Origin: Xanthobacter oligotrophicus
GTDB taxonomy: Bacteria; Pseudomonadota; Alphaproteobacteria; Rhizobiales; Xanthobacteraceae
NCBI RefSeq assembly: GCF_008364685.1
Contig: NZ_VTTL01000003.1
Coordinates: forward strand, 186,001-250,000
Direction: 5' to 3'
Length of the DNA: 64,000 nucleotides
Made by a program: the position numbers and the translations under genes. The notes below the pieces were generated by a model. The model made no database searches, had not been told where the DNA came from, and saw only the letters and a program-made list of their open reading frames with translations. Each line of letters opens with the position of its first letter. Position 1 is the stretch's first letter. Of the stretch, positions 19,801-28,294 are shown in pieces.

Positions 19801-19962
19801 TCAATCCTCTTTGAGCGGAATGTTGGCGGCGTCGTCGAATTCCTTCTTCCTCGTTTTCGAGGGCCAGAAGACGTAGGCGATCACCAGCAGGAAACCGAGG
19901 ACGAAGAGCACGAGGCCCCAGGTCTGGGCGAAGGACGCGAGCCAGAGGTAGGTCTCGTGCAT
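19801..19962 (-). CDS. ccoQ: cbb3 oxidase subunit CcoQ (53 aa)
   Basis: This 53-aa protein begins MHETYLWLASF, has one transmembrane helix (about residues 12-33) and a charged C-terminal tail (SKTRKKEFDDAANIPLKED). Position between ccoO and ccoP, size and topology all fit CcoQ, which stabilises the CcoP-CcoNO complex. GAGGTGAG stands just ahead of the ATG. It is too short for many gene callers. Confidence 0.92.
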   Translation of the reverse strand: MHETYLWLASFAQTWGLVLFVLGFLLVIAYVFWPSKTRKKEFDDAANIPLKED

Positions 19963-19966
19963 CAGC

Positions 19967-20713
19967 TCACCTCACGTTGGCTTGGTTGTCGTAGAGCTTG
20001 AAGTCCACGAGCGTGCCCAGCATCTGGAGGTAAGCGATGAGCGCATCCGCCTCGGTGAGCTCGCCGGGATTGCCGTCGAAGTCACGGGACTGGGCCTTGG
20101 GATAGCGCTTGTCGAGACCGGCGGTATCGCCGTCGGTCGTGGACTGGGCCTTCAGATCTTCCTGGACGTTCGCAATCATCTCGTCCGTGTACGGGACGCC
20201 GAGCAGCTTGAGGTCCTTCAGGTCGTCGGCGAGGTGCTTGGTGTCGAGCTTGGTCTGCGCCAGCCAGGGATAGCTCGGCATGATGGAGGCCGGCACCACG
20301 GAGCGCGGGTTGTGGAGATGCTCGCGCTGCCACAGGTCCGAATACTTGCCGCCCACGCGGGCAAGGTCCGGGCCGGTGCGCTTGGAGCCCCACTGGAACG
20401 GGTGGTCGTACATGCTCTCGGCCGCCAGCGAATAGTGGCCGTAGCGCTCCACCTCGTCGCGCAGGGGCCGGATCTGCTGCGAGTGGCAGTTGTAGCAGCC
20501 CTCGCGGATATAGATGTTGCGTCCCGCCAGCTCGAGGGGGGTGTAGGGGCGCATCCCCTCCACCTTCTCGATGGTGCTCTTCAGGTAGAAGAGCGGCGCG
20601 ATTTCCACCAGGCCGCCGATCGAGATCACGATCAGGATGCCGAGCATCAGCCAGTAGGAGTGCTTTTCGAAGATCTGGTGCTTGGACCAGATGGAGGTGC
20701 CTTGCGTTGCCAT
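19967..20713 (-). CDS. ccoO: cbb3 cytochrome c oxidase subunit II (CcoO)
   Basis: CcoO is the monohaem cytochrome c subunit of the cbb3 oxidase. It has 248 aa from the ATG with GAGGAGG ahead. An N-terminal transmembrane anchor lies at about residues 22-44; the haem site C73-Y-N-C76-H77 follows the YIREGC motif; the axial Met lies in SIMPSYPWL. Ten bases separate it from ccoN. Confidence 0.96.
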   Translation of the reverse strand: MATQGTSIWSKHQIFEKHSYWLMLGILIVISIGGLVEIAPLFYLKSTIEKVEGMRPYTPLELAGRNIYIREGCYNCHSQQIRPLRDEVERYGHYSLAAESMYDHPFQWGSKRTGPDLARVGGKYSDLWQREHLHNPRSVVPASIMPSYPWLAQTKLDTKHLADDLKDLKLLGVPYTDEMIANVQEDLKAQSTTDGDTAGLDKRYPKAQSRDFDGNPGELTEADALIAYLQMLGTLVDFKLYDNQANVR

Positions 20714-20723
20714 GAGTGCCTCC

Positions 20724-22391
20724 TCATTCCGCAGGCGCAAGGGCGAGCGACTGCTCGGCCGCCGCTTCGGGCATGGTGATGGTCTTCCACACGTTCCAGG
20801 CCATGATCAGCGCACCCGAAAGGAACAGGATGCCGCCCAGGGCGCGGATGACGTAGAGCGGGTGCATGGCCTCGACGCTCTCGATGAACGAGTATTCGAG
20901 GAAGCCGAGCTGGGTGTAGGCGCGCCACATCAGGCCCTGCAGGATGCCCGCCACCCACATGGAGGAGATGTAGAGCACGATGCCGAGGGTCGAGACCCAG
21001 AAGTGCCAGGACACAGCCTTGAGCGAGTACATTTCGCGCTTGTTCCACAGCCAGGGCACCATGCAGTAGATGGCGCCGAAGGAGATGTAGGCGACCCAGC
21101 CGAGCGCGCCGGAATGCACGTGGCCGATGGTCCATTCGGTGTAGTGGCTCAGCGAGTTCACCGCCTTCACCGACATCATCGGGCCTTCGAAGGTGGACAT
21201 GCCGTAGAAGGCCACGGCCACCACCATCATGCGGATGATCGGGTCGGTGCGCAGCTTGTCCCAGGCCCCCGAGAGGGTCATGAGGCCGTTGATCATGCCG
21301 CCCCAGGAGGGCATCCACAGGATGATCGAGAAGGTCATGCCCAGCGTCTGCGCCCAGTCCGGCAGCGACGTGTAGTGCAGATGATGCGGGCCGGCCCAGA
21401 TATAGATGAAGATCAACGCCCAGAAGTGGACGATGGACAGACGGTAGGAATAGACCGGCCGCTCCGCCCGCTTCGGGATGAAGTAGTACATCAGGGCCAG
21501 GAAGCCGGCGGTCAGGAAGAAGCCCACCGCGTTATGGCCGTACCACCACTGGAACATGGCATCCTGGACGCCCGACCAGAGGATATAGGACTTGGGCGAG
21601 AACACCGACACCGGCACCGAGGCATTGTTGCCGAGGTGCAGCACGGCAATGGTGATGATGAAGGCGAGGTAGAACCAGTTCGCCACATAGATATGGGGTT
21701 CCTTGCGCTTCAGGATCGTCCCCAGGAACACCAGCAGGTAGGTGACCCAGACAACCGTGAGGAACAGGTCCGCATACCATTCCGGCTCGGCGTATTCCTT
21801 GCCCTGGGTGATGCCCAGCAGGTAGCCCGTGCCGGCGATGACGATGAAGAAATTGTAGCCCAGCACCACGAACCAGGGCGCGAGGTCGCCCACGAGGCGT
21901 GCATGGGAGGTGCGCTGGACCACGTAGAAGGAGGTGCCGATCAGCACGTTGCCGCCGAAGGCGAAGATCACCGCCGACGTGTGCAGCGGGCGCAGGCGGC
22001 CGAAGGAGATCCAGGGCAGGTCGAAATTGACCACCGGAAACGCCAGCTGGAGCGCGGCGATCACCCCCACGAGGAAGCCCGCGATGCCCCAGACGACGGC
22101 GGCGATGGTGCAGAATTTCACCACGTCGAAACTGTAGTTGGGCTTGCCGTCGGCATTGACCTGCGGCACGGGGCCGGCCGGCCGGGCCATGTAGCGGTTG
22201 CCGATGGCGAACACCGCCGCGATGCTGGCAGCGGCGAACAGATAGGCATGGAAGGCGTAGGCGGACGTGTAGGCCTTGGCGGCTACAATGATCGCGAAGA
22301 AGGCGAAGGCGGCGAACACCACCAGCAGTCCGGCTTCGCCGAACCGCATGGCCTTCGCCGGCGTCCGGATCGGATCTTGGATTGTTGACAT
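20724..22391 (-). CDS. ccoN: cbb3 cytochrome c oxidase catalytic subunit I (CcoN)
   Basis: CcoN is the haem-copper catalytic subunit (high-affinity terminal oxidase for low oxygen). It is 555 aa with about 12-14 membrane helices. Histidine motifs include [24 protein letters not shown] (Cu-B His and the cross-linking Tyr region), GPHHLHYTS and [13 protein letters not shown]. The start is the ATG giving MSTIQDP with GAGGGG ahead. An FNR/FixK-type box lies 81 bases upstream of the ATG. It heads the ccoNOQP-GHIS-ccoA group. Confidence 0.97.
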   Translation of the reverse strand: MSTIQDPIRTPAKAMRFGEAGLLVVFAAFAFFAIIVAAKAYTSAYAFHAYLFAAASIAAVFAIGNRYMARPAGPVPQVNADGKPNYSFDVVKFCTIAAVVWGIAGFLVGVIAALQLAFPVVNFDLPWISFGRLRPLHTSAVIFAFGGNVLIGTSFYVVQRTSHARLVGDLAPWFVVLGYNFFIVIAGTGYLLGITQGKEYAEPEWYADLFLTVVWVTYLLVFLGTILKRKEPHIYVANWFYLAFIITIAVLHLGNNASVPVSVFSPKSYILWSGVQDAMFQWWYGHNAVGFFLTAGFLALMYYFIPKRAERPVYSYRLSIVHFWALIFIYIWAGPHHLHYTSLPDWAQTLGMTFSIILWMPSWGGMINGLMTLSGAWDKLRTDPIIRMMVVAVAFYGMSTFEGPMMSVKAVNSLSHYTEWTIGHVHSGALGWVAYISFGAIYCMVPWLWNKREMYSLKAVSWHFWVSTLGIVLYISSMWVAGILQGLMWRAYTQLGFLEYSFIESVEAMHPLYVIRALGGILFLSGALIMAWNVWKTITMPEAAAEQSLALAPAE

Positions 22392-22471
22392 TTCAGAACC
22401 CCTCGCGCCGAGGCGTGAACACTGCACCTTCGGAGCCGCGCCGCACCATGCGCCGCAAGCCCATTTTCTCC

Positions 22472-22485
22472 TTGATACAGGTCAA
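22472..22485 (-). promoter_or_regulatory. Anaerobox (FNR/FixK-type site) upstream of ccoN
   Basis: TTGATACAGGTCAA matches TTGAT-N4-(A/G)TCAA, the FNR/FixK/FnrL recognition site. Its centre is about 88 bases before the ccoN ATG, suitable for class II activation from about -41.5. It predicts induction of cbb3 oxidase under oxygen limitation. The rest of the 314-base gap to the ABC permease (22392-22705) shows nothing else except a small GCGGCA/TGCCGC hairpin near its far end. Confidence 0.88.
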
Positions 22486-22705
22486 AGCTGCGTGAAGTGA
22501 CGCGGTCGATGAGCGCTGCGACGGCCGGTCGCAACCGTCAAGGGTTAGGCTCGGGTCTTTTACGCAGGTGACGTCGCGTTCGTCATTCCCCGATGGCGCG
22601 ACACCTTGACCGAAGTCCGTTTGAACGCTGCGGGCGCAGAGATTTGTCCACAGGTCCGCTCAATCATGGCGCGGCTCACCTTAGCGGCAACGTGCCGCGC
22701 GGCAT

Positions 22706-23842
22706 TCAGTCAAGGGTTTGACGAAATCTCGCCACGGCGATGCCCATGGCCAGCAACATGAGCGCCACAAGCGCCACCGCATCCACCTTCAGGTCGCCAA
22801 ACCCTGACCCCTTCAGCAGAATACCCCGCACCATGCGCAGATAATGGGTGAGCGGCAGGCCCTCGCCGATCCATTGCGCCCACGCCGGCATGCCCGAAAA
22901 CGGGAACATGAAGCCCGACAGAAGAATCGAGGGCAGGAAGAACATGAAAGACATCTGCACCGCCTGGAGCTGGTTCTGCGCCAGGGTGGAGAAGGTATAG
23001 CCGATGGACAGGTTGGCGGTGATGAACAGCAGCGTCGCCGCCGCGAGGAAGATGGCGCTGCCTTCCAGCGGTACCCCGAACAGCACCATGCCGGAGCCGA
23101 GAATCAGGATCGCCTGCACGATGCCCACCAGCACATAGGGGATGATCTTGCCCAGCATGATCTCCACCGGGTGGATCGGCATGGACAGGAGGCTCTCCAT
23201 GGTGCCGCGCTCGGTCTCCCGGGTCACGGACAGGGCGGTGTAGATCAGCATGGTCATGGTGAGGATGGTGCCGAGCAGGCCTGGCACGATGTTCAGCTGG
23301 CTGGTGCCGGCGGGGTTGTAGCGCCGGTGCTGGACGATCTCGAACGGCATGGCGCCGGCGGCGTCAACGAACCGTTCGCGCACCAGCGCCGAGCCCACCA
23401 CCCCCGCCAGCGCCGCCAGCGCATTGGCCGAGCCCACCGGGTCGGTGGCGTCCGCCGCCACCAGCAGCTGCGGCTGCTCGCCGCGCCGCAGCGCGCGCTC
23501 GAAGCCCGCCGGGATTTCCACGAAGAACAGCACCTCGCCGGCGCGGATCATATGCTCCGCCTCCTCCGCGCTCCCGGCCTCCTTCACGAAGGCGAAGAAG
23601 GCGGTGTTGCGCAAGGCGGCGAGGATGGCGCGGCTCGCGTCCGTGTTCTCGTGGGCGAACACCGCCGTGGGCAGATGGCGCGGCGTGGTGTTGATGGCGT
23701 AGCCGAACAGGATCAGCTGCAGCAGCGGGATCATGATCATGGTGGCGAACGTCACCCGGTCACGCCGCAGCTGGATGAACTCCTTCACGATCATGGCGCC
23801 GACGCGCCTGAGGAAGCCGGCCGTGGCTTTGAATGCCCTCAT
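22706..23842 (-). CDS. ABC-2 type exporter permease (YbhR/YhhJ-like)
   Basis: This 378-aa ABC-2 family permease has an N-terminal membrane helix (about 28-50), a long extracytoplasmic domain (about 55-185), and five further helices from about 190 containing SVTRETERGTMESLLSMP, a hallmark of this family. Its ATG overlaps the ATPase stop. With the upstream ATPase and HlyD-type lipoprotein it makes a YbhGFSR-like export system. The substrate is unknown; relatives export drugs or cations. Confidence 0.88.
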   Translation of the reverse strand: MRAFKATAGFLRRVGAMIVKEFIQLRRDRVTFATMIMIPLLQLILFGYAINTTPRHLPTAVFAHENTDASRAILAALRNTAFFAFVKEAGSAEEAEHMIRAGEVLFFVEIPAGFERALRRGEQPQLLVAADATDPVGSANALAALAGVVGSALVRERFVDAAGAMPFEIVQHRRYNPAGTSQLNIVPGLLGTILTMTMLIYTALSVTRETERGTMESLLSMPIHPVEIMLGKIIPYVLVGIVQAILILGSGMVLFGVPLEGSAIFLAAATLLFITANLSIGYTFSTLAQNQLQAVQMSFMFFLPSILLSGFMFPFSGMPAWAQWIGEGLPLTHYLRMVRGILLKGSGFGDLKVDAVALVALMLLAMGIAVARFRQTLD

Positions 23843-24834
23843 CGCAGTTCATCCTTCGACCGGCTCATGAGGTCGATGAACACGTCCTCCAGTGTCGGGG
23901 CGTCGGCGCGGATGACAAGGCGCGCATCGCTGCGGTAGGGCGCGATGGCCGCCTCCAGCGCCGCCGGGTCGCGGCCGGAGACGTGCAGCGCGGTGCCGAA
24001 GGGTGCCACCATCTCCACGCCGTCGAGGGCGGACAATTCGCGGGCGAGGCGGGTGACGAGAAGCCCGGCCTCATGGCCCGCCGCGCCGGTGATCTCGACG
24101 GTGACGGTGGCAAGGCCCGCGGCGGCGATCACGCTCTGCACCGTGCCCTGGGCCAGCAACTGGCCGTAGGCGATGTACGCGATCTCGTGGCAGCGCTCCG
24201 CCTCGTCCATGTAATGGGTGGAAACGAGCACGGTGAGCCCTTCCGCCGCGAGGTCGTGGATCTGTGCCCAGAACTCGCGGCGGGCCTTGGGATCGACGCC
24301 GGCGGTGGGCTCGTCCAGCAGCAGCAGGTCGGGCCCGGGCAGGATGCAGGCGCCAAGCGCCAGGCGCTGCTTCCAGCCGCCGGAGAGCGCGCCGGCCAGC
24401 TGCTTGCCGCGCCCCTCCAGCCCCAGCCGCTTCAGCGCGTCGCCCGCCGCCTTCTCCGGTTCGGGAACTCCATAAACGCGCGCCACGAACTCCAGGTTCT
24501 CCCGCACCGACAGGTCCTGGTAGAGGGAGAAGCGCTGCGTCATGTAGCCCACATGCTCGCGGATGCGCCGGGCCTGGGTGAGGATATCCATGCCCAGGCA
24601 GGTGCCGCGGCCGGAATCCGGCGTCAGCAGCCCGCACAGCATGCGGATGGTGGTGGTCTTGCCCGAGCCGTTCGGCCCGAGGAAGCCGTAGATCTGCCCG
24701 CGCATGACGCGCATGGAGAGATTGTCCACCACCCGCCGGCCGCCGAAACTCTTGCAGAGATTCTCCACCTCGATGGCGACCTCCGGGGCGGCGCGGGTGG
24801 GCGCGGGCGGTGCTGCCTCCTGGGCCACGGTCAC
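23839..24834 (-). CDS. ABC transporter ATP-binding protein (YbhF/CcmA-like)
   Basis: This nucleotide-binding subunit partners the neighbouring ABC-2 permease. From the GTG that overlaps the HlyD-gene stop it is 331 aa. Walker A is GPNGSGKTTT, the signature is LSGGWKQRL, and Walker B is LLLLDEPTAGVDP. A C-terminal DUF4162-like tail follows. Start choice rests on the GTGA overlap; the longer open frame upstream lies within the HlyD gene in another frame. Confidence 0.92.
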   Translation of the reverse strand: MTVAQEAAPPAPTRAAPEVAIEVENLCKSFGGRRVVDNLSMRVMRGQIYGFLGPNGSGKTTTIRMLCGLLTPDSGRGTCLGMDILTQARRIREHVGYMTQRFSLYQDLSVRENLEFVARVYGVPEPEKAAGDALKRLGLEGRGKQLAGALSGGWKQRLALGACILPGPDLLLLDEPTAGVDPKARREFWAQIHDLAAEGLTVLVSTHYMDEAERCHEIAYIAYGQLLAQGTVQSVIAAAGLATVTVEITGAAGHEAGLLVTRLARELSALDGVEMVAPFGTALHVSGRDPAALEAAIAPYRSDARLVIRADAPTLEDVFIDLMSRSKDELR

Positions 24835-25805
24835 GGCGTCGCTCCCAGCGCGACGTTCACCGGCTGGCCCGGCCGGGCCTTGGCGGGGTCGTCGGGCCGC
24901 GCCTCCACCAGATAGACGAGCTTGGAGCGCTCCTCCCGGCTGTAGATGACGGGCGGGGTATATTCCGCCTGGGTCGAGATGAAGAAGACCTTCGCCGTGG
25001 TGGTCGGGCAACCGTCGCAGGTGACGGTGACGCGGCCCCCCAGCGCGACCTTCGGCAGCACCGCTTCCGGCACGAAGAACCGCACCTTCACCAAGCCCGG
25101 CGGCAGGATGGACACCACCGGCCGGCCTTCCGGCACCAGTTCGCCGACGCGATAATAGACGGTCTGGACCGGACCGTCCGCGGGCGCCTTCAGGGTGCGC
25201 CGGTCGAGCCGCACCTGCGCGGCGGCAAGGTTGGCGCGGGCGGCGGAAACCGCCTGCTCGGCCGCGTCGATGTCCTGGGTGCGGGCGGCGATGCCGGCTG
25301 CGGCGATGCGCTTGCGCGCCTCGTCGAGGGCCGCCTGGTTCTGGTCGTACTGGTGCTGGGCCGCATCGAGGTTGGCCTGGGAGGAGGCGCCCTTGGGCAC
25401 CAGCGCCTTCTGGCGTTCGAGATCGAGGCGGGACTGGTCGAGGGCAGCGGTGGCGCGGTGCTCGGAGGCCTGGAGCACGGCGATCTCCTCCGGCCGCTGG
25501 AGCGGGGAGCGCGCATTGGCCAGCCGTGCCTCGGCTTCCTTCAGCTGGGCGGCCGCCGCATCTCGATCGGCGGTCTGCAGGTCATCCTCCACCCGGGCGA
25601 CCACGTCGCCGGGCTTCACCACACTGCCCTCCTCCACCGCGAGCGCGCTCACCCGGCCGGCCTCGGTGGGGCCGATGAAGACGAGGTCGCCCTCCACATA
25701 GCCGGAGAAGCTGTCTGCGGGCGCGGGAGAACAGGCGGCGAGGCCGAGGGTCGCGACGACGGCGAGCAGCATCGGGGAGAGGCGGGGAGATCGATGGGGT
25801 GTCAC
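24831..25805 (-). CDS. HlyD-family periplasmic adaptor lipoprotein
   Basis: This membrane-fusion protein links the inner-membrane exporter to the outer membrane. An N-terminal lipoprotein signal ends in LGLAAC. Then come the biotinyl-lipoyl half-motif (GRVSALAVEEGSVVKPGD), a long Ala/Gln-rich helical hairpin (about 75-195) and the second lipoyl half plus beta barrel, including CDGC. The GTG start overlaps the tetR stop (GTGA) and has GGAGAG ahead; an ATG at 25817 is an alternative. Confidence 0.88.
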   Translation of the reverse strand: MTPHRSPRLSPMLLAVVATLGLAACSPAPADSFSGYVEGDLVFIGPTEAGRVSALAVEEGSVVKPGDVVARVEDDLQTADRDAAAAQLKEAEARLANARSPLQRPEEIAVLQASEHRATAALDQSRLDLERQKALVPKGASSQANLDAAQHQYDQNQAALDEARKRIAAAGIAARTQDIDAAEQAVSAARANLAAAQVRLDRRTLKAPADGPVQTVYYRVGELVPEGRPVVSILPPGLVKVRFFVPEAVLPKVALGGRVTVTCDGCPTTTAKVFFISTQAEYTPPVIYSREERSKLVYLVEARPDDPAKARPGQPVNVALGATP

Positions 25806-26485
25806 GTGTCTCTCCATCCGAGCCCGCGCAGCAGCAGGTCGCGGTGGGCCATGAGGAACGCCCTCACGTCGAGCGGGTCGAAGGCGCCGAACATGCCGTT
25901 CCAGACCACGGCCACGACGGCGGGCGATATGACGAGTTGGGGAAAGCGCACCGCGAGGTCGGACGTGATCTCACCGCGATCCAACCCGCGCTGGGCGATC
26001 CTGCGCACGATGGCAAGGCCTCGGGACACCACCTCGCGGTGGTAGTAGGCGGCAAGCTCTGGAAACCGCGGCCCCTCGGCGATCATGAGCCGGACCAGGC
26101 CCTCGGCCGGGGTGCCGATGACCCGCTCGATCAGGATCGCGATGAGCAGGTCGATGAGGTCGCGGGTGGTGCCGGGAAACACGGCGATGGCCGCATCCGC
26201 GTTGGCGAGGATCGGCGCGATGTTCTGCTCCACCAGGCCATGGAACAGCGCTTCCTTGTCGGCAAAGTGCAGATAGAGCGTACCCTTGGCCACGCCGGCC
26301 TGTCGGGCCACGTCGTCGAGGCGGGCGCCGGCAAAGCCGTGGCGGGCGAAAACTGTGAGCGCCGCTGCAAGGATGGCGCGGCGGCGTTCAGCCTTGTCCA
26401 TGGGTGCAGCCCGGCGCCGACGCGCCTCGGGCGTTGGGGCCAATGGCGCCGGAGGTTGCGGATCCTGGTTGGGCGGGCGCGCCAC
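25802..26485 (-). CDS. TetR-family repressor of the export operon
   Basis: This 227-aa TetR-type regulator has its helix-turn-helix at about residues 33-80 (AILAAALTVFARHGF ... GVAKGTLYLHFADKEALF). A Pro/Arg-rich N-terminal extension precedes it, so an internal start at MDKAERRRA is possible. It is the first gene of the operon with the HlyD, ATPase and permease genes, and a perfect palindrome sits just upstream, so autorepression with release by an effector is the likely mechanism. Confidence 0.92.
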   Translation of the reverse strand: MARPPNQDPQPPAPLAPTPEARRRRAAPMDKAERRRAILAAALTVFARHGFAGARLDDVARQAGVAKGTLYLHFADKEALFHGLVEQNIAPILANADAAIAVFPGTTRDLIDLLIAILIERVIGTPAEGLVRLMIAEGPRFPELAAYYHREVVSRGLAIVRRIAQRGLDRGEITSDLAVRFPQLVISPAVVAVVWNGMFGAFDPLDVRAFLMAHRDLLLRGLGWRDT

Positions 26486-26501
26486 AATCGTTAACTTTCA
26501 C

Positions 26502-26519
26502 TGACTGACCCGTCAGTCA
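26502..26519. promoter_or_regulatory. TetR-type operator
   Basis: TGACTGACCCGTCAGTCA is a perfect palindrome of 8-base arms with a 2-base centre, 17 bases before the tetR start. TGACTGA..TCAGTCA operators are typical of AcrR/NalC-like TetR repressors. It should control the downstream exporter operon. Confidence 0.8.
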
Positions 26520-26860
26520 TTAGCATGATTGCGTGCGGGCTCCAACACTCTCCGCTGACGGCCGTTCGCCCGGAGCCCCCGAGGGGGAGCAAGACCCACC
26601 ATCCCCGCCCGAACGGGCACTTCTCGCTTCAGTGTATTGAAAACAAGCGGATTTGCGATTTCGGCGGCACCACCAAGCCATCCAGCGAAAGGCATCCGGC
26701 CGGTGCCCGCGCACCCGCTTGCCCGCGCGGCACCGACAAAAGGCCGCACCGATCAGAGGTATCTAAAAACCTAGCCCATTAAGGTTAATAGAAGGTTGAC
26801 GGCGCAAATGCGGCGCGCATCGGGCATTATCATTTCATTAACCCGGTCGGATTTCCCGCC
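26520..26860. other. Intergenic region without a recognisable gene
   Basis: These 341 bases separate the divergent tetR and protease genes. The right half (about 26755-26845) is visibly richer in A/T and holds ATTAAGGTTAAT-type sequence, likely the promoter area of the protease gene. I see no ORF with coding character and no structured RNA. Confidence 0.5.
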
Positions 26861-27529
26861 ATGTCGAAGCGCATCTCGCCTCCCTGCCTCCTGTTGGCCC
26901 TCGCCGCAGCGCTGCTGTGCGCCGGGGTGAGCGCCGCCAGTGCTCAAGAGCAGCGGGCACAAAACACGCGCTTCGCCAATCTTGCCTCCGCCTTCGCGCC
27001 CCGCCATCTCGCCGACGGCCGCGTCACTACCGCCCCCACCGGCTATGTGCGCTTCTGCGCCGAGCATGCCCACGATTGCGAGGCGGCGGGCGCCGGCATC
27101 GCGGTGATGAAGCTCGACACCCAGCGCACCGCCGAGCTGGAGCGCATCAACCGCACGGTGAACGAGGCGGTCCAGCCCGAGACCGATCTTGACCATTACG
27201 GCGAGACCGAGCGCTGGGCCTATCCCGACGACGGCCGGGGCGATTGCGAGGACTATGTGCTGGAGAAGCGCCGGCGCCTCATCAATATCGGCTGGCCCAG
27301 CTCGGTGCTGCTGATCACCGTGGTCCGCGACCGCGAGGGCGACGGCCATGCGGTGCTCACGGTCATGACCGACAAGGGCGACCTCATCCTCGACAACCAG
27401 GAAACCGATATCCGCCCCTGGAAGGATACCGGATACCGCTACGTCAAGCGCCAGTCCCAGGTCGATCCCTCCACCTGGGTGTCCCTGGGCGAGACCCGCG
27501 TGCCCCCGGTGGTGGGCACCGGGCGTTGA
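26861..27529 (+). CDS. Bacterial transglutaminase-like cysteine proteinase (BTLCP)
   Basis: This 222-aa protein carries a signal peptide (about residues 1-28, ending ASA) and a peptidase C93 domain. The catalytic triad is readable as C129 in GDCEDYVLEK, H163 in DGHAVLTV and D178 in LILDNQ. BTLCP proteins act in the periplasm and are often linked to biofilm control or surface adhesin processing (LapG-like), but no adhesin or LapD-like gene is nearby. A bidirectional terminator follows it. Confidence 0.9.
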   Translation: MSKRISPPCLLLALAAALLCAGVSAASAQEQRAQNTRFANLASAFAPRHLADGRVTTAPTGYVRFCAEHAHDCEAAGAGIAVMKLDTQRTAELERINRTVNEAVQPETDLDHYGETERWAYPDDGRGDCEDYVLEKRRRLINIGWPSSVLLITVVRDREGDGHAVLTVMTDKGDLILDNQETDIRPWKDTGYRYVKRQSQVDPSTWVSLGETRVPPVVGTGR

Positions 27530-27597
27530 TCCCGGCGCGCCGCAGGGCGCGCTTCAGCCTTCCGCCTACGGGGCTTCGGCCTCGCCACGGCGGCAAG

Positions 27598-27640
27598 ACG
27601 GGCCGGAACCGACGCTGCGGTTCCGGCCCGTTTTCCTTTT
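27598..27640. terminator. Strong Rho-independent terminator
   Basis: Arms ACGGGCCGGAACCG and CGGTTCCGGCCCGT make a perfect 14-bp stem with a 6-base loop, followed by TTTTCCTTTT on the plus strand. It ends the BTLCP gene and, lying in a convergent gap, may also serve the carbonic anhydrase gene. Confidence 0.9.
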
Positions 27641-27658
27641 GGGGCGCGGACCGCCCGC

Positions 27659-28189
27659 TCAGTCGATGCGCTTCAAGCCCTTGGCATAGCGCTGCCAGTT
27701 GCGCTGGTAGTGCTCCGCGGTGCCGACGAGGCGTGCCGCCGTCGCCTCGTCGATCTGCCGCGCCACCTTGGCCGGCGCCCCGACGATGAGGGAGAAGGGC
27801 TCGAACACCTTGCCCTCGGTGACCAGCGCCTTGGAGCCGACCAGGCACTTGCTCGCGATATTCGCCCCGTTCAGCACCGTGGAGCCCATGCCGATGAGGC
27901 TGCCGTCGCCCACGATGCAGCCGTGCAGGGTCGCCATGTGGCCCACGGTCACGTTGGTGCCGATGGTGAGCGGAAAGCCGGGGTCGGTGTGGAGGACACA
28001 GTTTTCCTGGATGTTGGACCCCTCCCCCACCACGATGGGCTCGTTGTCGCCGCGCAGCACGCTGCCGAACCACACGCTGGCGCCTTCCTTCAGGGTCACG
28101 TTGCCGATGATCACCGCGTCCGGCGCGATCCAGTAGTGTCCCGAGGCGGGCAGGGTGGGCGCGACACCGTCGAGGGCGTAGATGGGCAT
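27659..28189 (-). CDS. Gamma-class carbonic anhydrase family protein
   Basis: This 176-aa left-handed beta-helix protein is of the YrdA/PaaY type. Hexapeptide repeats run through most of the chain, and the zinc-ligand histidines are in place: H67 in VLHTDPG, H84 and H89 in GHMATLHG. The C-terminal helix contains a YQRNW motif. Carbonic anhydrase activity is plausible but many relatives are inactive or have other roles. Confidence 0.9.
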   Translation of the reverse strand: MPIYALDGVAPTLPASGHYWIAPDAVIIGNVTLKEGASVWFGSVLRGDNEPIVVGEGSNIQENCVLHTDPGFPLTIGTNVTVGHMATLHGCIVGDGSLIGMGSTVLNGANIASKCLVGSKALVTEGKVFEPFSLIVGAPAKVARQIDEATAARLVGTAEHYQRNWQRYAKGLKRID

Positions 28190-28294
28190 GGCGGTCTCCG
28201 GTCCGTAACTGGCTCTGGCTGCGTCACTATACCGGCCCCGGCCTGCGTGCTAGCGTCGAAACGCATCAGGCTGGCCCTTGCCAGTACGAACCGC

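Noticed and set aside
27710-28294. N-terminal extension of the first TPR glycosyltransferase
   Set aside because: It runs antisense through the gamma-carbonic anhydrase gene and lacks TPR or other domain signs; the paralogue also starts shortly before the TPR part.
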